Positions 55,460-64,000 of a stretch of 64,000 bases of DNA are shown here, piece by piece; within the stretch, counting starts at the first letter, position 1, and each line of letters starts with the position of its first letter. Where the stretch lies: positions 2,585,809 through 2,649,808 of the forward strand of contig NZ_BSUL01000001.1 in NCBI RefSeq assembly GCF_030161575.1, in the 5' to 3' direction. The notes under the pieces were generated by a model that made no database searches, had not been told where the DNA came from, and saw only the letters and a program-made list of their open reading frames with translations. Source of the stretch: Arenivirga flava (GTDB lineage: Bacteria; Actinomycetota; Actinomycetes; Actinomycetales; Microbacteriaceae). Both the position numbers and the translations under genes were made by a program.

Positions 55460-56547
55460 TGACCGCCACGACCGCCGCCGCCGCCTCGGCCCGCGTCAAC
55501 CCGCTCACCACCGGGCAGCTGCCCGCGTGGTCGCCGTGGGCGATCCTGCTCGGATCGTGGGTGCTCGTCGGCGGCGTGTTCGCGCTGATGAACACCGGCG
55601 GCGACCCCGCGGACTTCAACATCGCCGCCACCCTGTTCCTCGGCACGGTGCTCTTCGTCGTGCTGCTGACGGTCTTCTCGAGCGTCGCCGAGAACCGGCG
55701 CAGGGCCGTGGACCGGCTGGTCACCTCGCTCGTGTCGTCGGCCTTCGTCATCGTGCTCATCCCGCTCGTCTCGTTGCTGTACACGGTCGTCGTCAACGGC
55801 CTCGACCGCTTCGACGCCGAGTTCTTCAGCTCCTCGATGCGCAACATCGTGGGCGAGGGCGGCGGCGCCGTGCACGCGATCTGGGGCACGCTGCTCATCA
55901 CCCTGGGCGCCGCGGTCATCTCGGTGCCGATCGGCCTCATGACCGCGATCTACCTGGTCGAGTACGGTCGCGGCAAGCTCGCGAAGGCGATCACCTTCCT
56001 CGTCGACGTCATGACGGGCATCCCGTCGATCGTCGCCGGCCTCTTCGCCGCCGCGGTGTTCGTCATCTTCTTCGGGCCGGGCACCTACATGGGCATCGCC
56101 GGCTCCGTGGCGCTGTCGGTGCTCATGATCCCCGTGGTCGTGCGCTCCAGCGAGGAGATGCTGCGGCTCGTGCCGAACGAGCTGCGCGAGGCCAGCTACG
56201 CCCTCGGCGTGCCGAAGTGGCTCACGATCATGAAGGTCGTCATGCCCACGTCGATCGCCGGCATCACGACGGGCGTCACGCTCGCCATCTCCCGCGTCAT
56301 CGGCGAGACCGCGCCGCTCGTGCTCACCGCCGGCATCACCGCGAGCCTCAACACGAACCTCTTCAGCGGTCCGATGACCACGCTGCCCGTGCTGGTCTTC
56401 TCGCAGTACCGCAGCCCGGGCATCGACCCGACCGAGGCGCTCGACCGCGCCTGGGCCGGTGCCCTCACCCTCATCCTCATCGTCATGGCGCTCAACCTCG
56501 TCGCGCGCCTCGTCGCCAAGATCTTCGCGCCCAAGCTCGGGCGCTGA
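55459..56547 (+). CDS. pstA: Phosphate ABC permease PstA, copy 2
   Basis: A 362-residue permease. Core [20 protein letters not shown], coupling loop [20 protein letters not shown] and [15 protein letters not shown]. The last 25 residues are almost the same as in copy 1 ([16 protein letters not shown]), unlike the variable N-terminus. Confidence 0.93.
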   Translation: MTATTAAAASARVNPLTTGQLPAWSPWAILLGSWVLVGGVFALMNTGGDPADFNIAATLFLGTVLFVVLLTVFSSVAENRRRAVDRLVTSLVSSAFVIVLIPLVSLLYTVVVNGLDRFDAEFFSSSMRNIVGEGGGAVHAIWGTLLITLGAAVISVPIGLMTAIYLVEYGRGKLAKAITFLVDVMTGIPSIVAGLFAAAVFVIFFGPGTYMGIAGSVALSVLMIPVVVRSSEEMLRLVPNELREASYALGVPKWLTIMKVVMPTSIAGITTGVTLAISRVIGETAPLVLTAGITASLNTNLFSGPMTTLPVLVFSQYRSPGIDPTEALDRAWAGALTLILIVMALNLVARLVAKIFAPKLGR

Positions 56548-56567
56548 CGGAAAGCACAGGAATCAGC

Positions 56568-57347
<780 letters not shown>

Positions 57348-57353
57348 TGGGCT

Positions 57354-57377
57354 GCGGGGGCGCACCGTCGCCCCCGC
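57354..57377 (+). terminator. Hairpin after pstB2
   Basis: GCGGGGGCG and CGCCCCCGC pair perfectly around six bases, beginning seven bases after the stop. A second GC palindrome follows at once. Confidence 0.65.
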
Positions 57378-57640
57378 GGCGGGCTCCGGCCCGCCACACG
57401 GGGTCGTCGTGGTGCACGATCCCGGCGCAGGGGAGACCCGCGCCGAAGCGGAGGGGCCCGGCCAGGGGCGCCGGTCCCCTCCGCCGTCCGCGCCGTCCGC
57501 GCCCGCGCGCGCCGCGCCCGCGCGCGCCGCGCCGTCCGCGCCGCGCCGTCCGCGCCGCGCCCGTGCGCCCCACGTCGCGCACCCGCCGCACCGGCCGCGT
57601 CCGCGTCCGCGCCTCCGCACCCGCGCCTCCGCACCCGCGC

Positions 57641-58238
57641 GACTCAGCATCGAGGCGACAAGTCAGGCCCTCCCGCGACGCTGAGTTGTCGCTCTGGCAC
57701 TGACTCGCCGCGCGCCTGCGCCCGCGTCCGCATCCGGGCCCGCGTCCGCATCCGCGCCCGCGCCCGCACTCGCACTCGCGCATCCGCGATCATCGGCGCA
57801 TCCGTGCGACCCAGCATCGAAGCGACAAGTCAGGCGCTTCCGCGACGCTGAGTTGTCGCTCCGGCACTGACTCGTCGCGCCTTTGCGCCCGCGCCCGCCT
57901 CCGCGCCCGCCTCCGCGCCCGCGTCCGCCTCCGCGCCCGCGTCCGCATCCGCGCCCGCGTCCGCGTCCGCGCCTGCGTCTCCGCCTGCGCCCGCCTCCGC
58001 GCATCCGCGATCATCGGCGCATCCGCACAACTCAGCATCGAAGCGACAAGTCAGGCGCTTCCGCGACGCTGAGTTGTCGCTCTGGCACTGACTCGTCGCG
58101 CCTCCGCGCCCGCGCCTGCGTCTCCGCCTGCGCCCGCACTCGCGCATCCGCGATCATCGGCGCATCCGCACAACTCAGTATCGAAGCGACAAGTCAGGCG
58201 CTTCCGCGACGCTGAGTTGTCGCTCCGGCACTGACTCG
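57641..58238. repeat. Palindrome family A, locus 3 (four copies) in a tandem array
   Basis: Copies at 57641-57707, 57808-57874, 58029-58095 and 58172-58238. Each has arms built on CTCAGCATCGAAGCGACAA facing TTGTCGCTCTGGCACTGAC. The last three copies share the flank ATCCGCGATCATCGGCGCATC on their left, so palindrome and spacer are duplicated together. Spacers are filled with simple repeats of the type CGCCCGCGTCCGCATCCG whose length varies, giving periods of 143-221 bases. From 57348 to 58360 no gene is seen. Confidence 0.88.
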
Positions 58239-58360
58239 CCGACGCGAGCCACGCCGAGCGGCCGCGGCGATGGGGCGGATGGCGCATCCGCTCGCCCTCG
58301 ATGCACGCCGAGCGGTGCGTCTCCGCGGCGGTCGCGCCGAACGGTGCACCTCCATGGCGG

Positions 58361-59302
58361 TCACGCCGAGCGGTGCGTCTCCACGGCGATCACGCCGGAG
58401 CGCGGCGCCGACCGCGCCAGGTGCACGACCACGGCCTCGCCGGTGTGCAGACCGGATGCGGCGCGCAGGTCGCCGCTGAACGCGCCGCCCGTCGACTCCG
58501 CGATCTCGCGCAGGATCTCGGGGATCACCGGACCGTGGCTGCAGAGCACCGCGGTCACCGCCCGGTCGAGGCGCTTCTCGACGACGCCGTCGATGTCGGC
58601 GACGCCCTCCTCGTAGGCGTCCTGGCTGATCTCCTCGCTGCGCTTGACCTTGAGCCCCGTGCGCTGCGCGAGCGGAGCGATGGTGCTGAGGCAGCGCACG
58701 GCCGTGCTGCTGATGAGGCGCTCGGGGCCCCAGGCGGAGACCACCTCGGCCATGCCGCGCGCCTGCTCGAGCCCGCGCGACGCGAGCGTGCGTGCGGCGT
58801 CCGTGGCCGCGCTGCCGTGGGGCACCGCCGTGCCGTGCCGCAGCAGCACCAGGGCGAAGGTGCGCAGCGCGCCGCGGCGGATGAGCGACGCGAAGCGGTC
58901 GAGGATCTCGCCGTCGTGCCCGTAGGTCAGCTGCGCCTTGGCCTCGACGATCGGCGCCCACGTCATCGACTCGACCTCGTCGTTGGGCACGAAGGGCTTG
59001 GCGGCCTGACGGGCGGGCACCTCGGCGGCCCAGTAGTGCACGATCTTCGGGCGGCCTCCCGGCAGCAGGTACTCGCTCACGCCCAGCGGTGCGCCGAGGT
59101 GCACGGCGAAGCCGGTCTCCTCGGCGACCTCGCGCACGGCGGTGACGGGCGGGGTCTCGCCCGGGTCGACCTTGCCCTTGGGCAGCGAGACGTCGCCGTG
59201 GCGGTGCCGGCTGATCAGCAGCACCTGCACCTCGCCGTCGACCTCGCGCCAGCACACCGCGCCTGCGGCGACCACCCGCGACGCGGCAGGGCCGGGCGTC
59301 AT
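58361..59302 (-). CDS. mutT1: Nudix hydrolase fused to histidine phosphatase (MutT1 type)
   Basis: A 313-residue two-domain enzyme. The Nudix box [20 protein letters not shown] is near residue 42, and the phosphatase domain starts at [14 protein letters not shown] near 150 with a second catalytic His in [13 protein letters not shown]. Mycobacterial MutT1 with the same layout removes oxidised nucleotides and can act on diadenosine polyphosphates. The ATG overlaps the ppk stop by four bases, so the two are one unit, as in mycobacteria. Confidence 0.9.
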   Translation of the reverse strand: MTPGPAASRVVAAGAVCWREVDGEVQVLLISRHRHGDVSLPKGKVDPGETPPVTAVREVAEETGFAVHLGAPLGVSEYLLPGGRPKIVHYWAAEVPARQAAKPFVPNDEVESMTWAPIVEAKAQLTYGHDGEILDRFASLIRRGALRTFALVLLRHGTAVPHGSAATDAARTLASRGLEQARGMAEVVSAWGPERLISSTAVRCLSTIAPLAQRTGLKVKRSEEISQDAYEEGVADIDGVVEKRLDRAVTAVLCSHGPVIPEILREIAESTGGAFSGDLRAASGLHTGEAVVVHLARSAPRSGVIAVETHRSA

Positions 59303-61467
59303 CGGGCGTTGCGCTTCCTTCGGGAGATACGGGTCATGACACTATCTTGCAGGTCGACGAGGGCTTCGCCCGCATCCGTCCGGTGCCGGCGCTCCCACGT
59401 GCCGTCCGTCGAGAGACGCCACGCGGAGACCGCGTCGCTCATCGCCTCGTCGAACAGCGCGTCGATCTCGCGCAGGTGGGCCGGCTCGGTCAGCTGCACG
59501 AGGGCCTCGACGCGGCGGTCGAGGTTGCGGTGCATCATGTCGGCGCTGCCGATGAACGCCGTGTGCTCGCCGCCTCCCGCGAAGCTGAAGATGCGCGAGT
59601 GCTCGAGGTAGCGGCCCAGCACCGACCGCACCTGGATGGTCTCGCTGAGTCCGGGCACGCCGGGGCGGATCGCGCAGATGCCCCGCACCCAGATGTCGAT
59701 GGGCACGCCGGCCTGGCTGGCCCGGTACAGGCCGTCGATGATGGCCTCGTCGACCATCGAGTTGACCTTGAGGCGGATGCGGGCGGGCTTGCCGTCGCGC
59801 GCGTTCTGCGCCTCCTTGTCGATGCGCTTGAGCAGCCCCTTGCGCAGGTAGCGCGGTGCCACCAGCAGGCGCTGGAACTTCTTCTCGATCGCGTAGCCGC
59901 TGAGCTCGTTGAAGAGGCGGCTGAGGTCGGCGCCCACGGTGTCGTCGGCGGTGAAGAGGCCGAGGTCCTCGTAGATGCGGCTCGTCTTCGGGTTGTAGTT
60001 GCCGGTGCCGATGTGGCTGTAGTGCCGCAGTCGGCGGCCCTCCTGGCGCACCACCTGCACGAGCTTGCAGTGCGTCTTCAGGCCGACGAGGCCGTAGACC
60101 ACGTGCACGCCGGCCTTCTCGAGCTTGCGCGCCCACTCGATGTTGTTCTGCTCGTCGAAGCGCGCCTTGATCTCGACGAGCGCGAGCACCTGCTTGCCGG
60201 ACTGGGCGGCGGCGATGAGCGCCTCGACGATGGGGCTGTCGCCCGAGGTGCGGTACAGGGTCTGCTTGATCGCCAGCACGTCGGGGTCCGCGGCGGCCTG
60301 CTCGAGGAAGGCCTGCACGCTGGTGGCGAAGGACTCGTACGGGTGGTGCACGAGCACGTCGCCGCGTGCGATCGCGCGGAACAGGTCGGGCTTGGCGTTG
60401 GGCTCGCCGGGGGTCAGGTCGATCGCGGTCTTCGGCAGGTGCTTCGGGTACTTGAGCTGGGGCCGGTCGAGCTTCTGCAGCTCGAACAGGCCGCGCAAGT
60501 CGAGGGGCGCGGGAAGGCGGTAGACCTCCTGCTCGGTGATGCCGAGCTCGCGCACGAGCAGCTCGAGCGTCACCGGGTCCATGTCGTCGGTGATCTCGAG
60601 GCGGATGGGCGGGCCGAAGCGGCGGCGCAGCAGCTCCTTCTCGAGGGCCTGGATGAGGTTCTCGCTCTCGTCCTCCTCGATCTCCACGTCCTCGTTGCGG
60701 GTGACGCGGAACTCGTGGTGGTCGAGCACCTCCATGCCCGGGAACAGGTCCTCGAGGTGGTTCGAGACCAGATCCTCCAGGGGGATGTAGCGCGTCAGGC
60801 CGCTGCCGTCGTCGGGCAGCTGCACGAAGCGCGGCAGCACCGAGGGCACCTTGATGCGGGCGAACTGCACCTTGCCGGTCTGCGGATGGCGCACCCGCAC
60901 GGCGAGGTTCAGCGAGAGCCCGGAGATGTAGGGGAACGGATGCGCGGGGTCGACCGCGAGCGGCATGAGCACCGGGAAGATCTGCTGCGAGAAGATCTCG
61001 TCGATGCGCTGCCGGTCGGCGTCGTTCAGGTCGCTCCACGACTCCACGTGGATGCCCGCATCGTCGAGCGCGGGCTTGACGAGCAGCCTGAAGGCGTTCG
61101 CGTGCCGGTCCTGCAGCTCGTGCGCCTTGGCGCTGATGTCGGCGAGCACGTCCAGGGGCGCGCGGCCGACGTTGGTGGGCACCGCGATGCCGGTGGCGAT
61201 GCGGCGCTTGAGGCCGGCCACGCGCACCATGAAGAACTCGTCGAGGTTGCTCGCGAAGATCGCCAGGAAGTTGGCGCGTTCGAGCAGCGGCAGATCCGGG
61301 TCCTCGGCGAGTTCAAGCACGCGCTGGTTGAAGGCGAGCCAGCTCAGCTCGCGGTCGAGGTAGCGATCGGCCGGCAGCGTGCCGTCGTCGACGCTCGAGG
61401 ACTGGTAGTCGTCATCGTCGATGCCGTCGCTGACGATCTCCGTGCTGACGGTCGGGTCGCTCTCCAT
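59299..61467 (-). CDS. ppk: Polyphosphate kinase 1
   Basis: A 722-residue enzyme that makes polyphosphate from ATP. The N-terminal domain [20 protein letters not shown], the middle [20 protein letters not shown] and the phosphohistidine region [20 protein letters not shown] (His near 450) are all present, as is the second His motif [19 protein letters not shown] box lies just upstream and CATGAT ends six bases before the ATG (leaderless). It fits with the pst operons as a phosphate-storage arm. Confidence 0.96.
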   Translation of the reverse strand: MESDPTVSTEIVSDGIDDDDYQSSSVDDGTLPADRYLDRELSWLAFNQRVLELAEDPDLPLLERANFLAIFASNLDEFFMVRVAGLKRRIATGIAVPTNVGRAPLDVLADISAKAHELQDRHANAFRLLVKPALDDAGIHVESWSDLNDADRQRIDEIFSQQIFPVLMPLAVDPAHPFPYISGLSLNLAVRVRHPQTGKVQFARIKVPSVLPRFVQLPDDGSGLTRYIPLEDLVSNHLEDLFPGMEVLDHHEFRVTRNEDVEIEEDESENLIQALEKELLRRRFGPPIRLEITDDMDPVTLELLVRELGITEQEVYRLPAPLDLRGLFELQKLDRPQLKYPKHLPKTAIDLTPGEPNAKPDLFRAIARGDVLVHHPYESFATSVQAFLEQAAADPDVLAIKQTLYRTSGDSPIVEALIAAAQSGKQVLALVEIKARFDEQNNIEWARKLEKAGVHVVYGLVGLKTHCKLVQVVRQEGRRLRHYSHIGTGNYNPKTSRIYEDLGLFTADDTVGADLSRLFNELSGYAIEKKFQRLLVAPRYLRKGLLKRIDKEAQNARDGKPARIRLKVNSMVDEAIIDGLYRASQAGVPIDIWVRGICAIRPGVPGLSETIQVRSVLGRYLEHSRIFSFAGGGEHTAFIGSADMMHRNLDRRVEALVQLTEPAHLREIDALFDEAMSDAVSAWRLSTDGTWERRHRTDAGEALVDLQDSVMTRISRRKRNAR

Positions 61468-61473
61468 CGCCCC

Positions 61474-61506
61474 ATCATGGCACCGGCCTGTGAACGCCGG
61501 TTGAAC
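61474..61506 (-). promoter_or_regulatory. PHO box and promoter of ppk
   Basis: On the minus strand two 11-bp units, GTTCAACCGGC and GTTCACAGGCC, occupy 61485-61506. CATGAT (61474-61479) serves as -10 and lies six bases before the ATG. The box sits where a -35 element would be, the usual place for activation. Confidence 0.7.
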
Positions 61507-62108
61507 TATGCGGCTCGATGCCCGCTGCCCGCGAGCGCGCTCATGACCGCCCGCACGGCCGGCTCGAGCGCCGACTCCGGCACATGGCCCGCGGTCACCA
61601 GCTGCGCCAGCCCGTGCACCGACGACCAGCTGACGACGGATGCGATGCCGCCGTCCCCGGCATCCGACCCAATGAGCGCCTTGATCGTCGTCGCGAGGAT
61701 GCGCTCGTTCTCGGCGATGAGCGGACCCATGGCGCCGGTCGGCTGCCCGGGCACGCAGACGGCGGGGTCGAAGATCACCGCGAAGGCGTTCGGGTTCGCG
61801 ACGGCCCAGCCCGTGTACGCGACGCCGAGTGCGACGGCGCGCTCGACCGCATCCGCTCCCTCCGCGCGCGCCAGCGCAGCCTGCTGCGCCGCGAGCAGCC
61901 GGGACATGGCGGCCTCTGCGAGGTGGTGCAGCAGCGCGGAGCGGTCGCCGAAGTGGTGGTAGGGAGCGTTGTGGCTGACCCCGGCGCGCCGTGCGACCTC
62001 GCGCAGGCTCAGCGAGGCGTGGCCCTGCTCGGCGAGGAGCTCGAAGGCGGCCTGCTCGAGCGCGGCCACGAGGTCGCCATGGTGATAGCTCGCGTTCGAT
62101 CTTGACAC
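61506..62108 (-). CDS. TetR family regulator
   Basis: A 200-residue repressor-like protein. The helix-turn-helix [20 protein letters not shown] is near residue 36 and a TetR_C-type ligand domain follows. GTG 62108 is preferred over ATG 62117 because TAGAAT ends seven bases upstream, overlapping that ATG. It diverges from a flavin oxidoreductase gene; a CTGGACA-N-TGTCCAG palindrome lies between and is its likely operator. Confidence 0.87.
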   Translation of the reverse strand: MSRSNASYHHGDLVAALEQAAFELLAEQGHASLSLREVARRAGVSHNAPYHHFGDRSALLHHLAEAAMSRLLAAQQAALARAEGADAVERAVALGVAYTGWAVANPNAFAVIFDPAVCVPGQPTGAMGPLIAENERILATTIKALIGSDAGDGGIASVVSWSSVHGLAQLVTAGHVPESALEPAVRAVMSALAGSGHRAA

Positions 62109-62115
62109 GAGCAAC

Positions 62116-62155
62116 ATTCTAGCTAGGCTCCTCGTATCTGGACACTGTCCAGTTC
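62116..62155. promoter_or_regulatory. Divergent promoter and TetR operator
   Basis: A perfect palindrome CTGGACACTGTCCAG (about 62140-62154) lies between the two divergent genes. On the minus strand it overlaps the -35 region of the TetR gene (TGTCCA, 17 bases, TAGAAT), so binding would repress the regulator itself, and probably the neighbour. Confidence 0.65.
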
Positions 62156-62176
62156 GTATCGACCGAAGGGGTCAAC

Positions 62177-62797
62177 ATGACCGCGCTCGTCATCGACGGC
62201 CACCCCGACGAGCACTCGCTCGTCGCCGCGCTCGCCCGCGCCTACGTCGGCGCCCACCCCGACGCTCGGCTGCTCGCCGTGCGCGACCTGCGCTTCGACC
62301 CCGTGCTGCGGCACGGCTACCGCCAGCGGATGGAGCTCGAGCCCGACCTCGTCGAGGCCTGGGCGGCGATCCTCGAGGCCGACCGCGTGGTCGTGCTCGC
62401 CCCGATCTGGTGGGGTTCCGTGCCCGCCGAGCTGAAGGGCTTCCTCGACCGGCTGCTGCTGCCGCGCCGGGCCTACCGCTACGGCGCGAACGGCCTGCCC
62501 GAAGGGCTGCTGCGCGGTCGTCGCGGGCGCATCGTGCTCAGCACGGACTCGCCGTGGTGGTACCTGCTGCTCACCGGCAACCCCGCGGCCAAGCAGCTGC
62601 GCAGCCTCGTGCTCGGCTTCTGCGGCATCCGCACCGAACGCGCCGTCATGATCGGCCCCGTGCGCGGATCGACCGATGCGCGGCGCGCGGCATGGATCGA
62701 GCGGATGCGACGGACGGCCGAGCGCGACAGCGCCGCGGACGCGCGCCGCGCATCCCGTCCCCGGAACCCCGTCGAGGAGCCGGCGGCGACGCCCTGA
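62177..62797 (+). CDS. NAD(P)H-dependent flavin oxidoreductase
   Basis: A 206-residue Flavodoxin_2-like quinone reductase. N-terminal ALVIDGHPDEHSLVAALARA, the FMN loop APIWWGSVPAELKGFLDRLL and RIVLSTDSPWWYLLLTGNPA are typical of the YwrO/KefF group. The pairing with a TetR regulator suggests induction by electrophiles or quinones; this is inference. Confidence 0.87.
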   Translation: MTALVIDGHPDEHSLVAALARAYVGAHPDARLLAVRDLRFDPVLRHGYRQRMELEPDLVEAWAAILEADRVVVLAPIWWGSVPAELKGFLDRLLLPRRAYRYGANGLPEGLLRGRRGRIVLSTDSPWWYLLLTGNPAAKQLRSLVLGFCGIRTERAVMIGPVRGSTDARRAAWIERMRRTAERDSAADARRASRPRNPVEEPAATP

Positions 62798-62809
62798 CCG
62801 CGCGCGGGC

Positions 62810-63484
62810 TCAGCGCGCGGGCTCGTCGTCGTCGTGCACATTGAAGCGGTAGCCGACGTTGCGCACGGTGCCGATGAGCGACTCGAGGTCGCCGAGCTTG
62901 GCCCGCAGGCGCCGTACGTGCACGTCGACCGTGCGCGTGCCGCCGAAGTAGTCGTACCCCCAGACCTCGCTGAGCAGCTGCTCGCGCGTGAAGACGCGCG
63001 ACGGGTGCGTCGCGAAGAAGCGCAGCAGCTCGAACTCCTTGAAGGTGAGATCGAGGGTGCGGCCGTGCACCTTGGCGGAGTAGCTGGCCTCGTCGATGAC
63101 CACGCCGGAGGCCTGGATCTTCGAGCTCGACTGGTCCTGGGCGGCACGCCCGATGACGAGACGCAACCGCGCGTCGACCTCGGCGGGGCCGGCGCCGTCG
63201 AGCACCACGTCGTCCACGCCCCAGTCGGCGTTGACGGCGGTGAGCCCGCCCTCGGTGATGACGAGCACGACCGGCACGTTGACGCCGGTGGTGCTGAGGA
63301 TCTTGCAGAGCGACTTCGCACTGGCGAGGTCGCGGCGCCCGTCGACCAGCATGACGTCGCTGCTGGGAGCGTTGATCAGCTGCGACGCCTCCGCGGGGAT
63401 CTGCCGCACGCGGTGGCTCAGGAGTCCGAGCGCGGGAAGGACTTCCTGCTCGACCGTCGCGGTCAAGATGAGAAGCTGCGCCAC
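62810..63484 (-). CDS. glnR: GlnR-like nitrogen response regulator
   Basis: A 224-residue OmpR-type regulator. The receiver domain has the atypical orphan form seen in actinobacterial GlnR ([19 protein letters not shown]), and the winged helix ([20 protein letters not shown], then [20 protein letters not shown]) is strongly GlnR-like. GlnR controls ammonium assimilation genes. The GTG start has GGGAGGG close by and a TAGACT -10 box about 24 bases upstream (63508-63513). No cognate kinase gene is adjacent, as expected. Confidence 0.9.
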   Translation of the reverse strand: MAQLLILTATVEQEVLPALGLLSHRVRQIPAEASQLINAPSSDVMLVDGRRDLASAKSLCKILSTTGVNVPVVLVITEGGLTAVNADWGVDDVVLDGAGPAEVDARLRLVIGRAAQDQSSSKIQASGVVIDEASYSAKVHGRTLDLTFKEFELLRFFATHPSRVFTREQLLSEVWGYDYFGGTRTVDVHVRRLRAKLGDLESLIGTVRNVGYRFNVHDDDEPAR

Positions 63485-63558
63485 GTACCCTCCCGGATGC
63501 CGCGGTCAGTCTACAAGCAGCGCGACACGCGGTCGGCACCTGTGGTGGAATCGACTCC

Positions 63559-63840
63559 ATGGACGACACCGCCGACGCGCGCCGCAAGCTCTGGGGCAGC
63601 GCCGTCCCGGTCTGGGCGGCCACCGCCGTCGCGGCGGTGCTCGTCCTCGCCCTCATCGACGGCCGGGGCGGCCACGCCTGGCTGGCGGTGGTGCTCGGCG
63701 GCGCGGTGCTGCTGAGCTTCGCCATCCAGCTGACCATGCCCGGGCCGGGCCTCGTCAACCGGATGCTCGCCGGCGTCGGCGGTGCCGTCGTCGTCCTGGC
63801 GCTCGCCTCGGGGACCGGAGACCTCCTCCACGCGCTCTGA
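63559..63840 (+). CDS. Small three-helix membrane protein
   Basis: A 93-residue protein with helices at VWAATAVAAVLVLALI, HAWLAVVLGGAVLLSFAIQL and MLAGVGGAVVVLALASGTG. Family unknown, but such genes are common beside glnR in Micrococcales as far as I recall. GGAAT ends seven bases before the ATG (leaderless). Diverges from glnR. Confidence 0.65.
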   Translation: MDDTADARRKLWGSAVPVWAATAVAAVLVLALIDGRGGHAWLAVVLGGAVLLSFAIQLTMPGPGLVNRMLAGVGGAVVVLALASGTGDLLHAL

Positions 63841-63880
63841 GCGCATCCGTCCCGCGTCCGGGCGGGCGTAGACTCGACCC

Positions 63881-63997
63881 ATGGATTCGCTGCTGGCCCT
63901 GGAGCTCTTCTTCGTCGGCTTGCTGGTCATCGCCAGCCTGGCCATCGCGTTCGTCTCGGGGGTCGTGCTGCTGCGCCTCTTCAAGGGTCAGCGCTGA
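63881..63997 (+). CDS. Very small single-pass membrane protein
   Basis: A 38-residue protein, one helix (FFVGLLVIASLAIAFVSGVV) and the short basic tail LLRLFKGQR. TAGACT ends six bases before the ATG, a textbook leaderless promoter, which supports coding in spite of the size. It resembles small membrane proteins of unknown function. Confidence 0.6.
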   Translation: MDSLLALELFFVGLLVIASLAIAFVSGVVLLRLFKGQR

Positions 63998-64000
63998 GCG

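Noticed and set aside
57348-58360. Antisense extension of the MutT1 frame into the repeat array
   Set aside because: The long minus-strand frame from 59255 is in a different frame from MutT1 and consists of repeat translation.

Overview
The window is 64 kb of very GC-rich DNA with strong third-position G/C bias. It looks like a chromosome segment from an actinobacterium of the Micrococcales, most likely Microbacteriaceae; that placement is inferred from gene content. Supporting markers are a GlnR-type regulator, an F420-dependent LLM oxidoreductase, MutT1 coupled to polyphosphate kinase, Mrp with a fused A/B subunit, 11-bp PHO-box repeats and many starts lying 6-7 bases after a -10 box (leaderless mRNAs).

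Layout. 0-4 kb: the end of a GH31 alpha-xylosidase gene, a GNAT acetyltransferase and a Bcr/CflA-type exporter. 5-7.8 kb: a membrane protein, a YcnI (DUF1775) protein and a PepSY membrane protein, a set often tied to copper. 7.9-14.4 kb: a complete Mrp Na+/H+ antiporter operon (A/B fused, C, D, E, F, G). 14.4-17.9 kb: a ZTP riboswitch ahead of glyA-folD, then an AAA ATPase. 17.9-21 kb: a fructose PTS operon (fruK, fruA) preceded by what looks like the stump of a deleted fruR. 21-25.5 kb: a Leloir galactose set (galK, galT, aldose epimerase). 26-29.2 kb: an HNH protein, a YhhN protein, tRNA-Lys and argG. 29-33 kb: two GT-C type membrane glycosyltransferases flanking a lipoprotein. 33-36.9 kb: a membrane-anchored molybdopterin oxidoreductase, a Pr6Pr protein and a cluster of very small proteins behind an AT-rich promoter. 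36.9-39.4 kb: a sugar operon (epimerase, GT2, DUF2064). 40.4-42.3 kb: an adenine DNA methyltransferase overlapping a probable restriction endonuclease. 44-45.5 kb: a SigK-like ECF sigma factor and its RskA-like anti-sigma factor, with an IS481 element inserted exactly at the rskA stop codon. 46.6-63.5 kb: a phosphate/nitrogen block with two complete pstSCAB operons around a ThrE exporter, then mutT1-ppk, a TetR/oxidoreductase pair and glnR.

Three features cut across the window. First, the long intergenic gaps are filled by imperfect palindromes of about 65-100 bases, arranged in clusters and interleaved with short tandem repeats of 15, 21 or 33 bp. One family has ten copies at three loci. Second, seven otherwise normal genes (GNAT, mnhA, mnhF, folD, galT, a GT2 gene, pstS1) are each broken by what reads as one missing base in a run of G or C; this is best explained by homopolymer errors in the assembly, so they are annotated here as intact CDS with a frameshift note. 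Third, PHO boxes precede pstS1, pstS2 and ppk, so the right-hand third behaves as a PhoP-responsive phosphate cluster placed next to the nitrogen regulator glnR.
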